Source: Hoeflea sp. (GTDB lineage Bacteria; Pseudomonadota; Alphaproteobacteria; Rhizobiales; Rhizobiaceae). Taken from it: DNA of 43,373 nucleotides. The position numbers were made by a program, and so were the translations under genes. Positions 32,121 through 41,366 of this stretch are shown here, piece by piece (the stretch's first letter is position 1; each line of letters opens with the position of its first letter). The notes below the pieces were generated by a model. That model was not told the origin of the DNA and searched no databases. It saw only the letters and a program-made list of their open reading frames with translations. The stretch spans positions 1 through 43,373 of the forward strand of contig NZ_JACIYP010000043.1 of assembly GCF_014359905.1 (NCBI RefSeq), written 5' to 3'.

Positions 32121-35100
32121 CAAGCCTTCCGTCCGGCCTCCCGCCCGGCCTGTCCCCGGCAAACGGCGCACCGGCCTATGCCGAGCTGGCCGCGGCCAGC
32201 AATTTCTCCTTCCTGCGCGGCGCCTCGCACGCCGAGGAACTGGTGGTGCAGGCCGCGCGCCTCGGGCTGGCAGGCCTTGCCATCGCCGACCGCAATTCGC
32301 TGGCGGGCGTCGTGCGCGGTCACATGGCGGCCAAGGAAGCGGGCCTCGCCTTCGCGCCCGGCTGCCGGCTGGTGTTCATGGACGCCACACCCGACATCCT
32401 GGTCTGGCCGGAAGATCGCGCGGCCTGGGGACATCTGTGCGAGCTTCTGACCCTGGGCAAGCGCCGCGCGCCAAAAGGCGAATGCCATTTGACGCTCGAG
32501 GACCTGCTCGCCCATGGCGCCGGCCTGCTGATGGCCGTCGTTCCGCCCGCGGGCGCCGCCGGGCTGGATCCCATTCTCGGGCGGCTGCGCCAAGCCTTCC
32601 CCGATCATCTCCACCTGGCGCTGGCGCGGACCTATGGCGCCGCCGACCAGCGCCACATGGCGCGGGTCGCCCGGCTGGCCGAGGCGCATCGCCTGCCGCT
32701 GCTGGCGATCGGCGACGTGCTCTACCACGCGCCCGAGCGCCGCCCGCTGCAGGATGTGCTCACCTGCATCCGCGAGGGCGAGCGGCTCGCCACCATCGGC
32801 GCCCGGTTGGAAGTCAATGCCGAGCGGCACCTGCGGTCCCACACCGACATGCTGCACCTGTTCAAGGGCTACGAGCAGGCGGTTGCGCAATCGGCCATCC
32901 TGTTCCGCCGCATCCGCTTTTCGCTCGACGAGTTGCGCTACCAATATCCCGAGGCGCCACTGTTCCCCGAACTCGGGCCCGAGCCGCTGCCCGCGCAGCA
33001 GGCGCTCGAACAACTCACCGCCATCGGGCTCGCCAAACGCTATCCCGAAGGCGCGCCCGAGAAGGTGGTGAAAGCCATCGCCCATGAAACCCGGCTGATC
33101 GCAAAGCTCGACTACGCGCCCTATTTCTTGACCGTCTACGACATCGTCCGCTTCGCCCGCTCTGAAAACATCCTGTGTCAGGGCCGCGGCTCGGCCGCCA
33201 ATTCCGCCGTCTGCTACTGTCTCGAGATCACCGAGGTCGATCCCGGCAAGGTCGACCTGCTGTTCGAGCGCTTCATCTCCGAGGAGCGCAACGAGCCGCC
33301 CGACATCGATGTCGATTTCGAGCACGAGCGGCGCGAGGAGGTGATCCAGTACATCTACCGGAAATACGGCCGCGACCGGGCGGGCCTCGCCGCCACCGTC
33401 ATCACCTACCGCGCCCGCTCGGCGATCCGCGAGGTGGGCAAGGTGTTCGGCCTCTCCGACGATGCGATTTCCGCCATCTCCGGCACCAAATGGGGCGGCT
33501 GGTCGCGCGAGGTCGATCCCGAGGACGCGCGCCGCGCCGGTCTCGACCCCTCCGACAGGCATCTGGCGCAGATGCTCGACCTCGCCTCCCAGATCGTCGG
33601 CTTCCCGCGGCATCTGTCGCAGCATGTCGGCGGTTTCGTCATTACCCGCGACCGGCTGTCCTCGCTGATCCCGATCGAGAACGCGGCGATGGAGGACCGC
33701 ACCATCGTCGAATGGGACAAGGACGATCTCGAAAGCCTGGGCATGCTCAAGATCGACGTGCTGGCGCTCGGCATGCTCACCTGCATCCGCAAGGCCTTCC
33801 GCCTGCTCGAGGACCATTACGGCCGCCGCGAGACGCTGGCCTCGCTGCCCGACGGCGACACGCCCACCTATGACATGATCTGCCGCGCCGACACGATCGG
33901 CGTGTTCCAGATCGAAAGCCGGGCGCAGATGTCGATGCTGCCGCGTCTGAAGCCGCGCTGCTACTATGATCTCGTCATCGAGGTGGCGATCGTCCGTCCC
34001 GGTCCGATCCAGGGCGACATGGTCCATCCTTATTTGCGCCGCAGGCAGGGCAGGGAACAGGTCTCCTTCCCCAAGGAGGAATTGCGAGCCGTGCTCGGCA
34101 AGACCCTCGGCGTGCCCTTGTTCCAGGAGCAGGCGATGAACATCGCCATCGTCGCCGGCGGCTTCTCGCCGGGCGAGGCCGACAAGTTGCGCCGCGCCAT
34201 GGCCACCTTCCGCCGCGTCGGCACCATCGGCTCGTTCCAGACCAAGATGGTCGAGGGCATGGTGAAGAACGGCTATGAGCGCGACTTCGCCGAGCATTGC
34301 TTCCGCCAGATCGAGGGTTTTGGCGAATATGGCTTTCCCGAAAGCCATGCGGCCAGCTTCGCGCTGCTGGTCTATGCCTCCTGCTGGCTCAAGTGCCATT
34401 ATCCGGATGTCTTCTGCGCCGCCATCCTCAACTCCCAGCCGATGGGCTTCTACGCCCCGGCGCAGCTGATCCGCGACGCCCGCGAGCACGGCGTCGAGAT
34501 CCGCGCCGTCGACGTCAACGCCTCGGACTGGGACGCCACGCTGGAGTCCGATGCCGAACCGCAGCCGCTTTCGCCCCGTCACCGCGACATGCAGGGCGTG
34601 ATGAAGCACGCTTGCGCGGTGCGGCTCGGATTGCGGCACGTCAAGGGCCTGGCCGAAGCCGAAGCGGAACAATTGATCTCACGGCGCAACCGCGGCTATG
34701 ACAGCGTGCGCGACCTGTGGATGCGCTCGGGCCTCTCCCGCCGCTCGATCGAACAACTGGCCGAGGCCGATTGCTTCCGCTCCATCGGGCTTGAGCGTCG
34801 CGACGCGCTGTGGGCGGTCAAGGCGCTCGATCCGCTCTCGAGCGCCGAGCGGCTGCCGCTGTTTGCCCTGGCCGATACCCAGGAGCTGCAGAACGAGCCC
34901 GATGTCGACCTGCCGCCGATGCCGCTCGGCGAGCAGGTGATCAATGACTACCAGTCGCTGTCGTTTTCCCTGAAGGCGCATCCGATGTCGTTTCTGCGCG
35001 AGCGGCTCGGCCAGTCGGGCTGTGGCCTCAATTCCGCTCTGGAGGGACTTCGCAGCGGCAGGATCGTCAAGGTCTCGGGCCTCGTGCTGGTCAGGCAGCG

Positions 35101-35524
35101 GCCGGGCTCGGCCAAGGGCGTGGTGTTCGAGACCATCGAGGACGAGACCGGGGTGGCCAACATCATCGTCTGGCCCAAGGTCTTCGAGAAATTCCGCGCC
35201 GTCGTGCTCGGCAGCCGCTGCGTCGGCGTCCGCGGCCGGCTGCAGAACGAGGACGGCGTTATCCATGTCGTGGCCGAATATCTGGAAGACCTGACCCCGA
35301 TGATGGCGCAGATCTCCGACATGGCCGGCGTCATGGGCGGGCTCGCCAATGCCGACGAGGTCCGCCGCCCGGTGGCCGAGGACAGTCGGCTCCGCGACCG
35401 CAAGCCTGCCGCCCGCATCGCCCGGCTGATCCGCGACGCGCCGGAACTGCGCACCGATTTCGAGGATCTGGCCCGCGCCCGGGCCGCAGGCCGCGCCTTG
35501 CCCAAGGGGCGGAATTTTCACTGA
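32117..35524 (+). CDS. dnaE2: Error-prone DNA polymerase DnaE2 (ImuC)
   Basis: A 1135-residue C-family polymerase that carries out translesion synthesis in the SOS response. The N-terminal PHP domain begins YAELAAASNFSFLRGASHAE at about 17-36; the polymerase active-site segment is PPDIDVDFEHERR (Asp396, Asp398, Asp400) and the palm region includes GRGSAANSAVCY. An OB-fold follows near 990-1070 (IVKVSGLVLVRQRPGSAKG). The ATG at 32117 overlaps the imuB stop (ATGA), which favours it over longer frames. It is the last gene of the SOS operon, ending 15 bp from the LacI gene. Confidence 0.95.
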   Translation: MTSLPSGLPPGLSPANGAPAYAELAAASNFSFLRGASHAEELVVQAARLGLAGLAIADRNSLAGVVRGHMAAKEAGLAFAPGCRLVFMDATPDILVWPEDRAAWGHLCELLTLGKRRAPKGECHLTLEDLLAHGAGLLMAVVPPAGAAGLDPILGRLRQAFPDHLHLALARTYGAADQRHMARVARLAEAHRLPLLAIGDVLYHAPERRPLQDVLTCIREGERLATIGARLEVNAERHLRSHTDMLHLFKGYEQAVAQSAILFRRIRFSLDELRYQYPEAPLFPELGPEPLPAQQALEQLTAIGLAKRYPEGAPEKVVKAIAHETRLIAKLDYAPYFLTVYDIVRFARSENILCQGRGSAANSAVCYCLEITEVDPGKVDLLFERFISEERNEPPDIDVDFEHERREEVIQYIYRKYGRDRAGLAATVITYRARSAIREVGKVFGLSDDAISAISGTKWGGWSREVDPEDARRAGLDPSDRHLAQMLDLASQIVGFPRHLSQHVGGFVITRDRLSSLIPIENAAMEDRTIVEWDKDDLESLGMLKIDVLALGMLTCIRKAFRLLEDHYGRRETLASLPDGDTPTYDMICRADTIGVFQIESRAQMSMLPRLKPRCYYDLVIEVAIVRPGPIQGDMVHPYLRRRQGREQVSFPKEELRAVLGKTLGVPLFQEQAMNIAIVAGGFSPGEADKLRRAMATFRRVGTIGSFQTKMVEGMVKNGYERDFAEHCFRQIEGFGEYGFPESHAASFALLVYASCWLKCHYPDVFCAAILNSQPMGFYAPAQLIRDAREHGVEIRAVDVNASDWDATLESDAEPQPLSPRHRDMQGVMKHACAVRLGLRHVKGLAEAEAEQLISRRNRGYDSVRDLWMRSGLSRRSIEQLAEADCFRSIGLERRDALWAVKALDPLSSAERLPLFALADTQELQNEPDVDLPPMPLGEQVINDYQSLSFSLKAHPMSFLRERLGQSGCGLNSALEGLRSGRIVKVSGLVLVRQRPGSAKGVVFETIEDETGVANIIVWPKVFEKFRAVVLGSRCVGVRGRLQNEDGVIHVVAEYLEDLTPMMAQISDMAGVMGGLANADEVRRPVAEDSRLRDRKPAARIARLIRDAPELRTDFEDLARARAAGRALPKGRNFH

Positions 35525-35539
35525 AGCTCAGAGCTGACG

Positions 35540-36574
35540 TCAGGCGCCGTGCCCGTCATCCGCCGGGGGCGGACCCAGCGTGCCGCGTTGGATGATGCTG
35601 GTCGGGATCTCGATCCGCCGTTCCACCGGTTCCTTCTTGATCAGCTTGATCAGCATGTCGGCCGCGGCCTGGCCCATGCGCCGGTGCGGCACCCGCACCG
35701 TGGTGAGCTTCGGGTCGACAACGCCGGCCAGATCGATGTCGTCAAAACCGGTGATCGACACATCGTCGGGCACCTTCAGGCCAAGCTCGCGCGCCTTCTG
35801 CATGGCGCCCACGGCAAGCACGTCATTGCCGCACATCACCGCGCTCGGCCGCGGCCGGATCTGCATCAGCTCGCCCATCGCCCGTGCGCCATCCTCGAAT
35901 GTGTAGGCCGCCTCGATCACCGGCAGGTCCGCCCGGGCGATCCCGGCGGCCTCCGCGGCCAAGCGCACGCCTTCGGTCCGGTCGGCAGCGCGGTCGTTCA
36001 TGTGCGAGATGCCGGCAATCATCGCCAGCCGGCGATGCCCGCGCGCGATCACCATCTCGGCGAGCTGCGCTGCGGCGGCGCGGTTGTCGAAGCCGACGAA
36101 ATAGCCGTCCTCGCCGCCCAGGTTCCAGGCGCCGACGAAGGGAATGCCGCGGCGGCGCAAATACTCGGTGCTGCTTTCGGGCCGCGCCGAGCCGATCAGC
36201 AACAGCCCGTCGGCGCCGCGTCCGGCCAGCACCTCCATCTGCTCGCGTTCCTGCGCCGGATCATAGTTGGAGCTTGCCACCAGCAGCGTCTTGCCGAATT
36301 TCGACAGCGCCTCCTGAAACGACTGCAGCCCGCGCGCGAAAATGGCGTTGTCCATGGTGGGGATGATTGCGCCGACCGTATTGGTCCGCCGCGAGGCCAG
36401 CGCGCGGCCGCCGAAGTCCGGCGTGTAGCCCAGGGCCTCGACCGCCTGCATCACCCGGATCCGTGTCGGCGCGATCACCTGGTCGGGCGAATTCAGGCAG
36501 CGCGACACCGTCGCCGTCGACACTCCTGCCGCGCGCGCCACGTCATCCAGCGTTGGTTTCGCACTGTCCGTCAT
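35540..36574 (-). CDS. LacI-family transcriptional regulator
   Basis: A 344-residue repressor: helix-turn-helix TLDDVARAAGVSTATVSRCL at 8-27 with the hinge EALGYTPDFGGRALASRRTN, then a periplasmic-binding-protein-like sensor domain (VGAIIPTMDNAIFARGLQSF, GITGFDDIDLAGVVDPKLTT near the C-terminus). It is divergent from the TRAP/HpsN operon and two AAGCGCTT-centred palindromes lie between, so it likely represses that operon until an inducer (perhaps a sulfonate or its oxidation product) binds. Confidence 0.92.
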   Translation of the reverse strand: MTDSAKPTLDDVARAAGVSTATVSRCLNSPDQVIAPTRIRVMQAVEALGYTPDFGGRALASRRTNTVGAIIPTMDNAIFARGLQSFQEALSKFGKTLLVASSNYDPAQEREQMEVLAGRGADGLLLIGSARPESSTEYLRRRGIPFVGAWNLGGEDGYFVGFDNRAAAAQLAEMVIARGHRRLAMIAGISHMNDRAADRTEGVRLAAEAAGIARADLPVIEAAYTFEDGARAMGELMQIRPRPSAVMCGNDVLAVGAMQKARELGLKVPDDVSITGFDDIDLAGVVDPKLTTVRVPHRRMGQAAADMLIKLIKKEPVERRIEIPTSIIQRGTLGPPPADDGHGA

Positions 36575-36610
36575 TGATCTTCCGTACAAAGAAAAACCCT
36601 ACATCAACCT

Positions 36611-36622
36611 ATAAGCGCTTGC
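36611..36622. promoter_or_regulatory. LacI-type operator 1
   Basis: ATAAGCGCTTGC with a perfect 8-bp core AAGCGCTT (36613-36620), 37 bp upstream of the repressor start. The centre lies 22 bp from that of operator 2, two helical turns. Confidence 0.7.
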
Positions 36623-36630
36623 ACATCAAA

Positions 36631-36646
36631 ATGTAAGCGCTTACAT
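36631..36646. promoter_or_regulatory. LacI-type operator 2
   Basis: ATGTAAGCGCTTACAT, a perfect 16-bp palindrome with the central CG found in LacI/GalR operators. It lies 32 bp before the ATG of the small membrane protein that opens the catabolic operon. Confidence 0.85.
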
Positions 36647-36678
36647 TGGTTTTTGTTGAAACCTTGGGAGGGGTCTTG

Positions 36679-36906
36679 ATGCAAGCTGAAAAACCCGCAT
36701 TCCGGATCGCAGGCCTGTTCATGGCGCTGTTCACCGCCGATGTGGCTGCGGGCGCATTCTTTCGCGCGGCTTTCCTGTCGGATGTGTGGCAAGCGCTGGT
36801 GCTTGCAATCTCCTGCTGTTTCTTTGTCGCCGGCATTCTCCTGCTCGAAGGGCGGAATAGGCGCGGCGAGTCCACGACACTTCACAGGGAGGAGGAAACC
36901 CGATGA
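36679..36906 (+). CDS. Small two-helix membrane protein heading the TRAP operon
   Basis: A 75-residue protein starting MQAEKPAFRIAGLFMALFTA after a strong ribosome site (GGGAGGGG, near 36666-36673). Two hydrophobic helices are visible at about 9-29 and 35-55 (VWQALVLAISCCFFVAGILL), followed by a polar tail. It overlaps dctP by 4 bp (ATGA), so it is translationally coupled to the transporter. I do not know the family; it might assist the TRAP membrane subunits, but no evidence beyond position supports that. Confidence 0.75.
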   Translation: MQAEKPAFRIAGLFMALFTADVAAGAFFRAAFLSDVWQALVLAISCCFFVAGILLLEGRNRRGESTTLHREEETR

Positions 36907-38054
36907 CAGACAGACAGATGGAAAACGAATTGGCTTCCGCCGAAAGGCGCAATTTTCTCAAACTGACCGGCGCCGGCGCATTCACCGCCGCCATGCTGGT
37001 CGGCGCGGCGGGGGTCATGTGGTCCGATGAGGCCGTGGCTCAGACCGCCAGGGAAGAGAGCGAGCGCGAAGCGGCTGCCGAGCACATCATGACGCTCGCC
37101 ACCGAGTATGTGATCGGCACATCGCGCAGCTATCCGATGATGCAGCTCGACGTGAAGGAAAACATCCAGAACGCCTCGAACGGCAAGATCTATGTCAAGC
37201 TCGCACCGGGCGGACAACTGGGCATCGGCTCGGCGCTGGCGCAGAAGGTGCAGGGCCGCACGGTCGATGCGGGCCAGTTCTCGCTGTCCAACTTCGCCCC
37301 CTTCGCCCCGGCGGTCGACCTGATCAACATGCCCTATTTCTGCGGTGCCAATCAGCGCTTCGTCAATCTGGTGACGTCGGAGATCTGGAAGAAGGAAGTC
37401 GACGCGCTGGTCGAGGCGCGCGGCTTCAAGCCGATGTTCTACTTCTGCATCGACCCGCGCGTCATGGCCGTGCGCCAGGGCGGCTCGGCGATCATCACCC
37501 CGGCTGATCTTCAAGGCGTGAAGTTCCGGGTGCCGGGATCGCAGATGCTGCAGCAGTTCTACCGCATGGGCGGCGCCAACCCGACGCCGGTGGCCTGGGG
37601 CGAAACCCCTTCGGCGATCAAGCAGGGCGTGGCCGATGCGCTCGATCCGTCCGTCGGCGCTCTCTATGCCTTCGGCTTCAAGGATATCCTGAGCCACGTC
37701 ACCTTCACCCAGGCCGTGCCCGACAGCCAGGTCTATGCCTGTAACCTCGAATGGTACAACAGCCTGCCCGGCGACGTGCAGGAGGCGATTGCCTGGGCGT
37801 CCGAAATGAGCTTCCACCAGAACCTCGCCAAGGTGCCGTCGGCCCGCGCCTTCGCCATGGCCGAGATGGCCAAGTCCGGCGTCGAGTTCCATTCGCTCAC
37901 CGAGGACCAGCTTGCCGAATGGCAGGACACGGTCGGCTACCAGCGCTCGGAGTGGGACACGTTCAAGACCGAACTGGCAGGCTCGATGGATACCTTCGAC
38001 CAGCTGGTCGAAGCTGCCGGCACGCAGGGCAAATACTACGTCCACGACGCCTGA
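36903..38054 (+). CDS. dctP: TRAP transporter substrate-binding protein (DctP family)
   Basis: A 383-residue periplasmic binding protein with a Tat-like signal (ERRNFLKLTGAGAFTAAMLV, about 14-33). The DctP fold is indicated by SYPMMQLDVKENIQNASNGK near 75-94, GQLGIGSALAQKVQGRTVDA, ADLQGVKFRVPGSQMLQQFY near 201-220 (the conserved Arg that binds the substrate acid group is in KFRVP), and WGETPSAIKQGVADAL near 236-251. The TRAP Q and M genes follow, after a hairpin. In this cluster DHPS is the likely ligand. Confidence 0.92.
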   Translation: MTDRQMENELASAERRNFLKLTGAGAFTAAMLVGAAGVMWSDEAVAQTAREESEREAAAEHIMTLATEYVIGTSRSYPMMQLDVKENIQNASNGKIYVKLAPGGQLGIGSALAQKVQGRTVDAGQFSLSNFAPFAPAVDLINMPYFCGANQRFVNLVTSEIWKKEVDALVEARGFKPMFYFCIDPRVMAVRQGGSAIITPADLQGVKFRVPGSQMLQQFYRMGGANPTPVAWGETPSAIKQGVADALDPSVGALYAFGFKDILSHVTFTQAVPDSQVYACNLEWYNSLPGDVQEAIAWASEMSFHQNLAKVPSARAFAMAEMAKSGVEFHSLTEDQLAEWQDTVGYQRSEWDTFKTELAGSMDTFDQLVEAAGTQGKYYVHDA

Positions 38055-38066
38055 TTTTTTCGTCAA

Positions 38067-38100
38067 GCCTGGCCGCCGGCGTGATCTCCGGCGGCCAGGC
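38067..38100 (+). promoter_or_regulatory. Stable intercistronic hairpin between dctP and dctQ
   Basis: GCCTGGCCGCCGG (38067-38079) and CCGGCGGCCAGGC (38088-38100) form a perfect 13-bp stem with an 8-nt loop, just after the dctP stop. There is no T-run after it, so it is unlikely to be a simple terminator. Such hairpins commonly protect the upstream message, letting the binding protein be made in excess over the membrane subunits. Confidence 0.8.
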
Positions 38101-38162
38101 GCCCACCAAACCACCATCTCAGGCGGACGGACTTTTTCAAGCCCAGGCCGCGAGGGGGCGTC

Positions 38163-38678
38163 GTGTCGAATTTTCTAAGCGCGCTGGACAGGAACATGGA
38201 ACGCTGGGCGCTGCTCTTCTTCTACGTTCTGCTGGTTGTGACCATGGCGGTCGAAGTGATCCGCCGCGAGGTTTTCGCCTATTCGTCGATCTGGGGCGAG
38301 GAGCTGGTGCGCTACGCCTTCATCTATCTGGTCTGGATCGGCGCGGCCTCGGCGGTGCGCGAGCGCGGCCATATCCGCATTGACGTGCTGATGCATTATC
38401 TCGGGGTGCGGGCCAAGGCGGCGCTCTACATCTTCGGCGACCTCGTGATGGTCGCCGTCGCCCTCATCGCGCTTTACTGGTCCTTCGAAACGGTGCTGGT
38501 CTCGGCCAAGTTCGGCTCCGTCAGCGCCGGGCTCAGGGTGTCGATGGTCTGGTTCCTGATGGCGGTGCCGGTCGGGTTCACCATCATGCTGTGGCGCCTG
38601 GCCCAGTCACTCGCCCGCGATTTCAAGAGCTTTCGTGACGGCACACCCGTCTACGAAGGCGACACCCTGTTTGATTGA
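38163..38678 (+). CDS. dctQ: TRAP transporter small permease (DctQ family)
   Basis: A 171-residue four-helix membrane protein: helices near 16-38, 51-69 (VRYAFIYLVWIGAASAVRER), 91-112 and 131-152. The GEELVRYAFIYLVWIG segment is the DctQ family hallmark. The start is GTG at 38163 (VSNFLSALDRN), after GAGGGGG. It lies 10 bp before dctM and forms the membrane complex with it. Confidence 0.92.
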   Translation: MSNFLSALDRNMERWALLFFYVLLVVTMAVEVIRREVFAYSSIWGEELVRYAFIYLVWIGAASAVRERGHIRIDVLMHYLGVRAKAALYIFGDLVMVAVALIALYWSFETVLVSAKFGSVSAGLRVSMVWFLMAVPVGFTIMLWRLAQSLARDFKSFRDGTPVYEGDTLFD

Positions 38679-38688
38679 GGGATAGGCA

Positions 38689-40017
38689 ATGCTCTGGCAA
38701 CAACTCAATCAGACGGTGGAACTGGGCTGGGATTTCTATGCCCCGGTGATGCTGTTCGTCTCGCTGATCATCCTGGCTGTGCCGGTCTGGGCCGCCATCG
38801 GCGCGGCGGCGATCCTGATGCTGACGATGTCGGGCGACATGCCGCTGAGCGCGGTCGGCGAAAGCCTGTTCACCGGCATCGACGCCTTCGCGCTGACCGC
38901 CGTGCCGCTGTTCATCCTCACCGGCGACGTGCTGGTGCGCACCGGATTGAGCCGCAAGTTCCTCGACGTGGCCGAAGCGCTCACCCAGTTCGCCAGGGGC
39001 GGCTTCGGCTCGGCCACCGTGCTGGTCTGCGGCATGTTCGCCGCCATTTCCGGCTCGGATGCTGCCGGCGCCGCAGCCGTCGGGCGCATGACCATCGCCC
39101 GGCTGGTCGAAAGCGGCTATCCGCGCCCCTATGCCTGCGCCCTGGTGGCCGCGGGCGCCTGCACCGGCATCCTCATCCCGCCCTCGATCGCCTACATCAT
39201 CATCGGCCTCGTGCTGGGCATTTCCGCCTCGACGCTGTTTCTCGCGGCGGTGATCCCGGGCGTGGCGATCCTGCTGTCGATCCTCGCCACCAACATCGTC
39301 GTCAACCGCATTCACGGCTATGAAAGCGGCGGCAATGTCACCATGGGCGAGTATTTCTCCAATCTCGGCAAGGCGCTCAAATCCGGCTGGTACGCCTTCA
39401 TCGTGCCGGGCATCATCTTCTACGGCATCTTCTCGGGCCGGCTAACGCCGACGGAGGCCGGCGCCCTGGCGGTGGTCGTCACCATCCTCATGGGCTTCAT
39501 CCTGCGCACGCTGACGCTCGCCGATTTCCCGCCGATGCTGCTCAGCTCCGCCAAGGTCAACGGCGTCATCCTGCCGATCATCGCCTTTTCCGCCCCGATG
39601 GCCGAGGCCCTCGCCATCATGGGCGTGCCGCAGGGCTTCGTGCTGGCGGTGACCTCGCTCAGCGAGGATCCCATGGTCATCATCCTGATGATGATCTTCA
39701 TCCTGATCGCGGCCGGCTGCGTCATGGAGACCACGCCCAACATCGTCATCCTGGCGCCGATCCTCAAGCCGCTCGCCGACAATATCGGCATGAACGAGAT
39801 CCAGTTCTGCGTCATGATGATCACTGCGCTCGGCGTCGGCTTCATCACCCCGCCGCTCGGCCTCAACCTGTTCGTCGTCTCCGGCATCACTGGCGAGTCG
39901 ATCCTCAAGATCGCCTGGCGGGCAGTGCCCTTCGTCTTCTTCATGCTGATCGTGGTGCTTCTCATCGCCTACATCCCGGCGCTGTCGACCACGCTGCTGC
40001 CCGACATCTACAAATAG
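38689..40017 (+). CDS. dctM: TRAP transporter large permease (DctM family)
   Basis: A 442-residue polytopic membrane protein, about 11-12 helices, typical DctM length. Family motifs: SRKFLDVAEALTQFARGGFG near 86-105, GMFAAISGSDAAGAAAVGRM near 115-134, LIPPSIAYIIIGLVLGIS near 163-180, IIFYGIFSGRLTPTEAGALA near 244-263, and a last FITPPLGLNLFVVSGITGES. It uses the sodium gradient to drive uptake of the substrate delivered by DctP. Confidence 0.93.
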   Translation: MLWQQLNQTVELGWDFYAPVMLFVSLIILAVPVWAAIGAAAILMLTMSGDMPLSAVGESLFTGIDAFALTAVPLFILTGDVLVRTGLSRKFLDVAEALTQFARGGFGSATVLVCGMFAAISGSDAAGAAAVGRMTIARLVESGYPRPYACALVAAGACTGILIPPSIAYIIIGLVLGISASTLFLAAVIPGVAILLSILATNIVVNRIHGYESGGNVTMGEYFSNLGKALKSGWYAFIVPGIIFYGIFSGRLTPTEAGALAVVVTILMGFILRTLTLADFPPMLLSSAKVNGVILPIIAFSAPMAEALAIMGVPQGFVLAVTSLSEDPMVIILMMIFILIAAGCVMETTPNIVILAPILKPLADNIGMNEIQFCVMMITALGVGFITPPLGLNLFVVSGITGESILKIAWRAVPFVFFMLIVVLLIAYIPALSTTLLPDIYK

Positions 40018-40048
40018 TCTGACACCCATCCACAGGAGGTCCGGGGAC

Positions 40049-41365
40049 ATGTCCCGCATCTATCTCAAGAAAGCCGAAAAAACCGCGTCCACCGATTCCG
40101 GTTCCGTCCGTGAAACCGTCCAGTCCATCCTCGACGAGATCGAGTCCGGCGGCGAGGACGCGGCGCGCCGCTTTGCCGAGAAATTCGACCGCTACGCCGG
40201 CAACATCATCGTCACCCGCGACGAGATTGCTGAGGCCGCGTCGAGCCTGCCCGAGAGGATCAAGGACGACATCCGCTTCGCCCATGACAATGTCCGCAAG
40301 TTCGCCGAGGCGCAGAAGGGCACGCTGAGCGACGTCGAGGTCGAGATCGTGCCCGGGCTGATCGCCGGCCAGAAGACGATTCCCATCTCCGCCGCCGGCT
40401 GCTACGTGCCGGGCGGCCGCTACAGCCATGTCGCCTCGGCGATCATGACGGTGACCACCGCCAAGGTCGCCGGCTGCAAGCATATCTCCGTATGCTCGCC
40501 GCCGCGGCCCGATGTCGGCGTGCATCCGGCGATCCTCTATACCGCCGATATCTGCGGCGCCGATCGCATCCTCGCCCTGGGCGGCGTGCAGGGCGTCGCC
40601 GCGATGGCCTTCGGCCTGTTCGGCGTGCCCGCATCCGGCATCCTGGTCGGGCCCGGCAACCAGTTCGTCGCCGAAGCCAAGCGCATCCTGTTCGGCCGCG
40701 TCGGCATCGACATGTTCGCCGGCCCCACCGACAGCCTGATCCTGGCTGACAAGCATGCCGACGCGGAGATCGTCGCCGCCGACCTCGTCGGCCAGGCCGA
40801 GCACGGCTACAATTCGCCGGTCTGGCTGGTGACCGACGACCGCGCGCTGGCCGAGACCGTGATGGCGCTGGTGCCCAGGCTGATCGCCACGCTGCCCGAG
40901 GTCAACCGCGACAACGCCCAGGCCGCCTGGCGCGATTTCGCCGAAGTCATCCTCTGCGACAGCCGCGAGGAAATGGCGGCGACGTCGGACGAGTATGCGC
41001 CCGAGCACCTGACCGTGCAGGCCGCCGATCCCGACTGGTGGCTGGGTCGGCTCGGCTGCTACGGCTCGCTGTTCCTCGGCGAGGAAACCACCGTGGCCTA
41101 TGGCGACAAGGCGTCGGGCACCAACCATGTGCTGCCGACCTCGGGGGCCGCGCGCTACACCGGCGGGCTCTCGGTGCACAAGTTCATGAAGATCGTCACC
41201 TGGCAGCGCGCCACCCGCGAGGGCTCGAAACCGATCGCCGAGGCCACCGCGCGGATCTCCCGGCTCGAAGGCATGGAAGGCCATGCCCGCACCGCCGATG
41301 TCCGCCTGAGGAAATATTTCCCCGGCGAGAATTTCGACCTCTCGGGCGTCGATCAGGACGTCTGA
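40049..41365 (+). CDS. hpsN: HpsN-type sulfopropanediol 3-dehydrogenase (histidinol-dehydrogenase family)
   Basis: A 438-residue enzyme of the histidinol dehydrogenase family. Motifs: VPGGRYSHVASAIMTVTTAK near 120-139, GNQFVAEAKRILFGRVGIDM near 208-227, FAGPTDSLILADKHADAEIV near 228-247, and YAPEHLTVQAAD near 315-326 (the Glu-His pair of the family). Histidine biosynthesis genes are absent, and the neighbours are a TRAP transporter, two dehydrogenases and SuyA, so the HpsN role is preferred: oxidation of (R)-DHPS to (R)-sulfolactate with NAD+. A strong ribosome site (AGGAGG) precedes the ATG. Confidence 0.82.
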   Translation: MSRIYLKKAEKTASTDSGSVRETVQSILDEIESGGEDAARRFAEKFDRYAGNIIVTRDEIAEAASSLPERIKDDIRFAHDNVRKFAEAQKGTLSDVEVEIVPGLIAGQKTIPISAAGCYVPGGRYSHVASAIMTVTTAKVAGCKHISVCSPPRPDVGVHPAILYTADICGADRILALGGVQGVAAMAFGLFGVPASGILVGPGNQFVAEAKRILFGRVGIDMFAGPTDSLILADKHADAEIVAADLVGQAEHGYNSPVWLVTDDRALAETVMALVPRLIATLPEVNRDNAQAAWRDFAEVILCDSREEMAATSDEYAPEHLTVQAADPDWWLGRLGCYGSLFLGEETTVAYGDKASGTNHVLPTSGAARYTGGLSVHKFMKIVTWQRATREGSKPIAEATARISRLEGMEGHARTADVRLRKYFPGENFDLSGVDQDV

Positions 41366-41366
41366 G

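Noticed and set aside
32066..34672. 868-residue open frame on the minus strand opposite dnaE2
   Set aside because: It is a shadow of the high-GC dnaE2 gene: composition is low-complexity (His, Gly, Ala, Asp rich), no family motif, and dnaE2 on the other strand is unmistakable.
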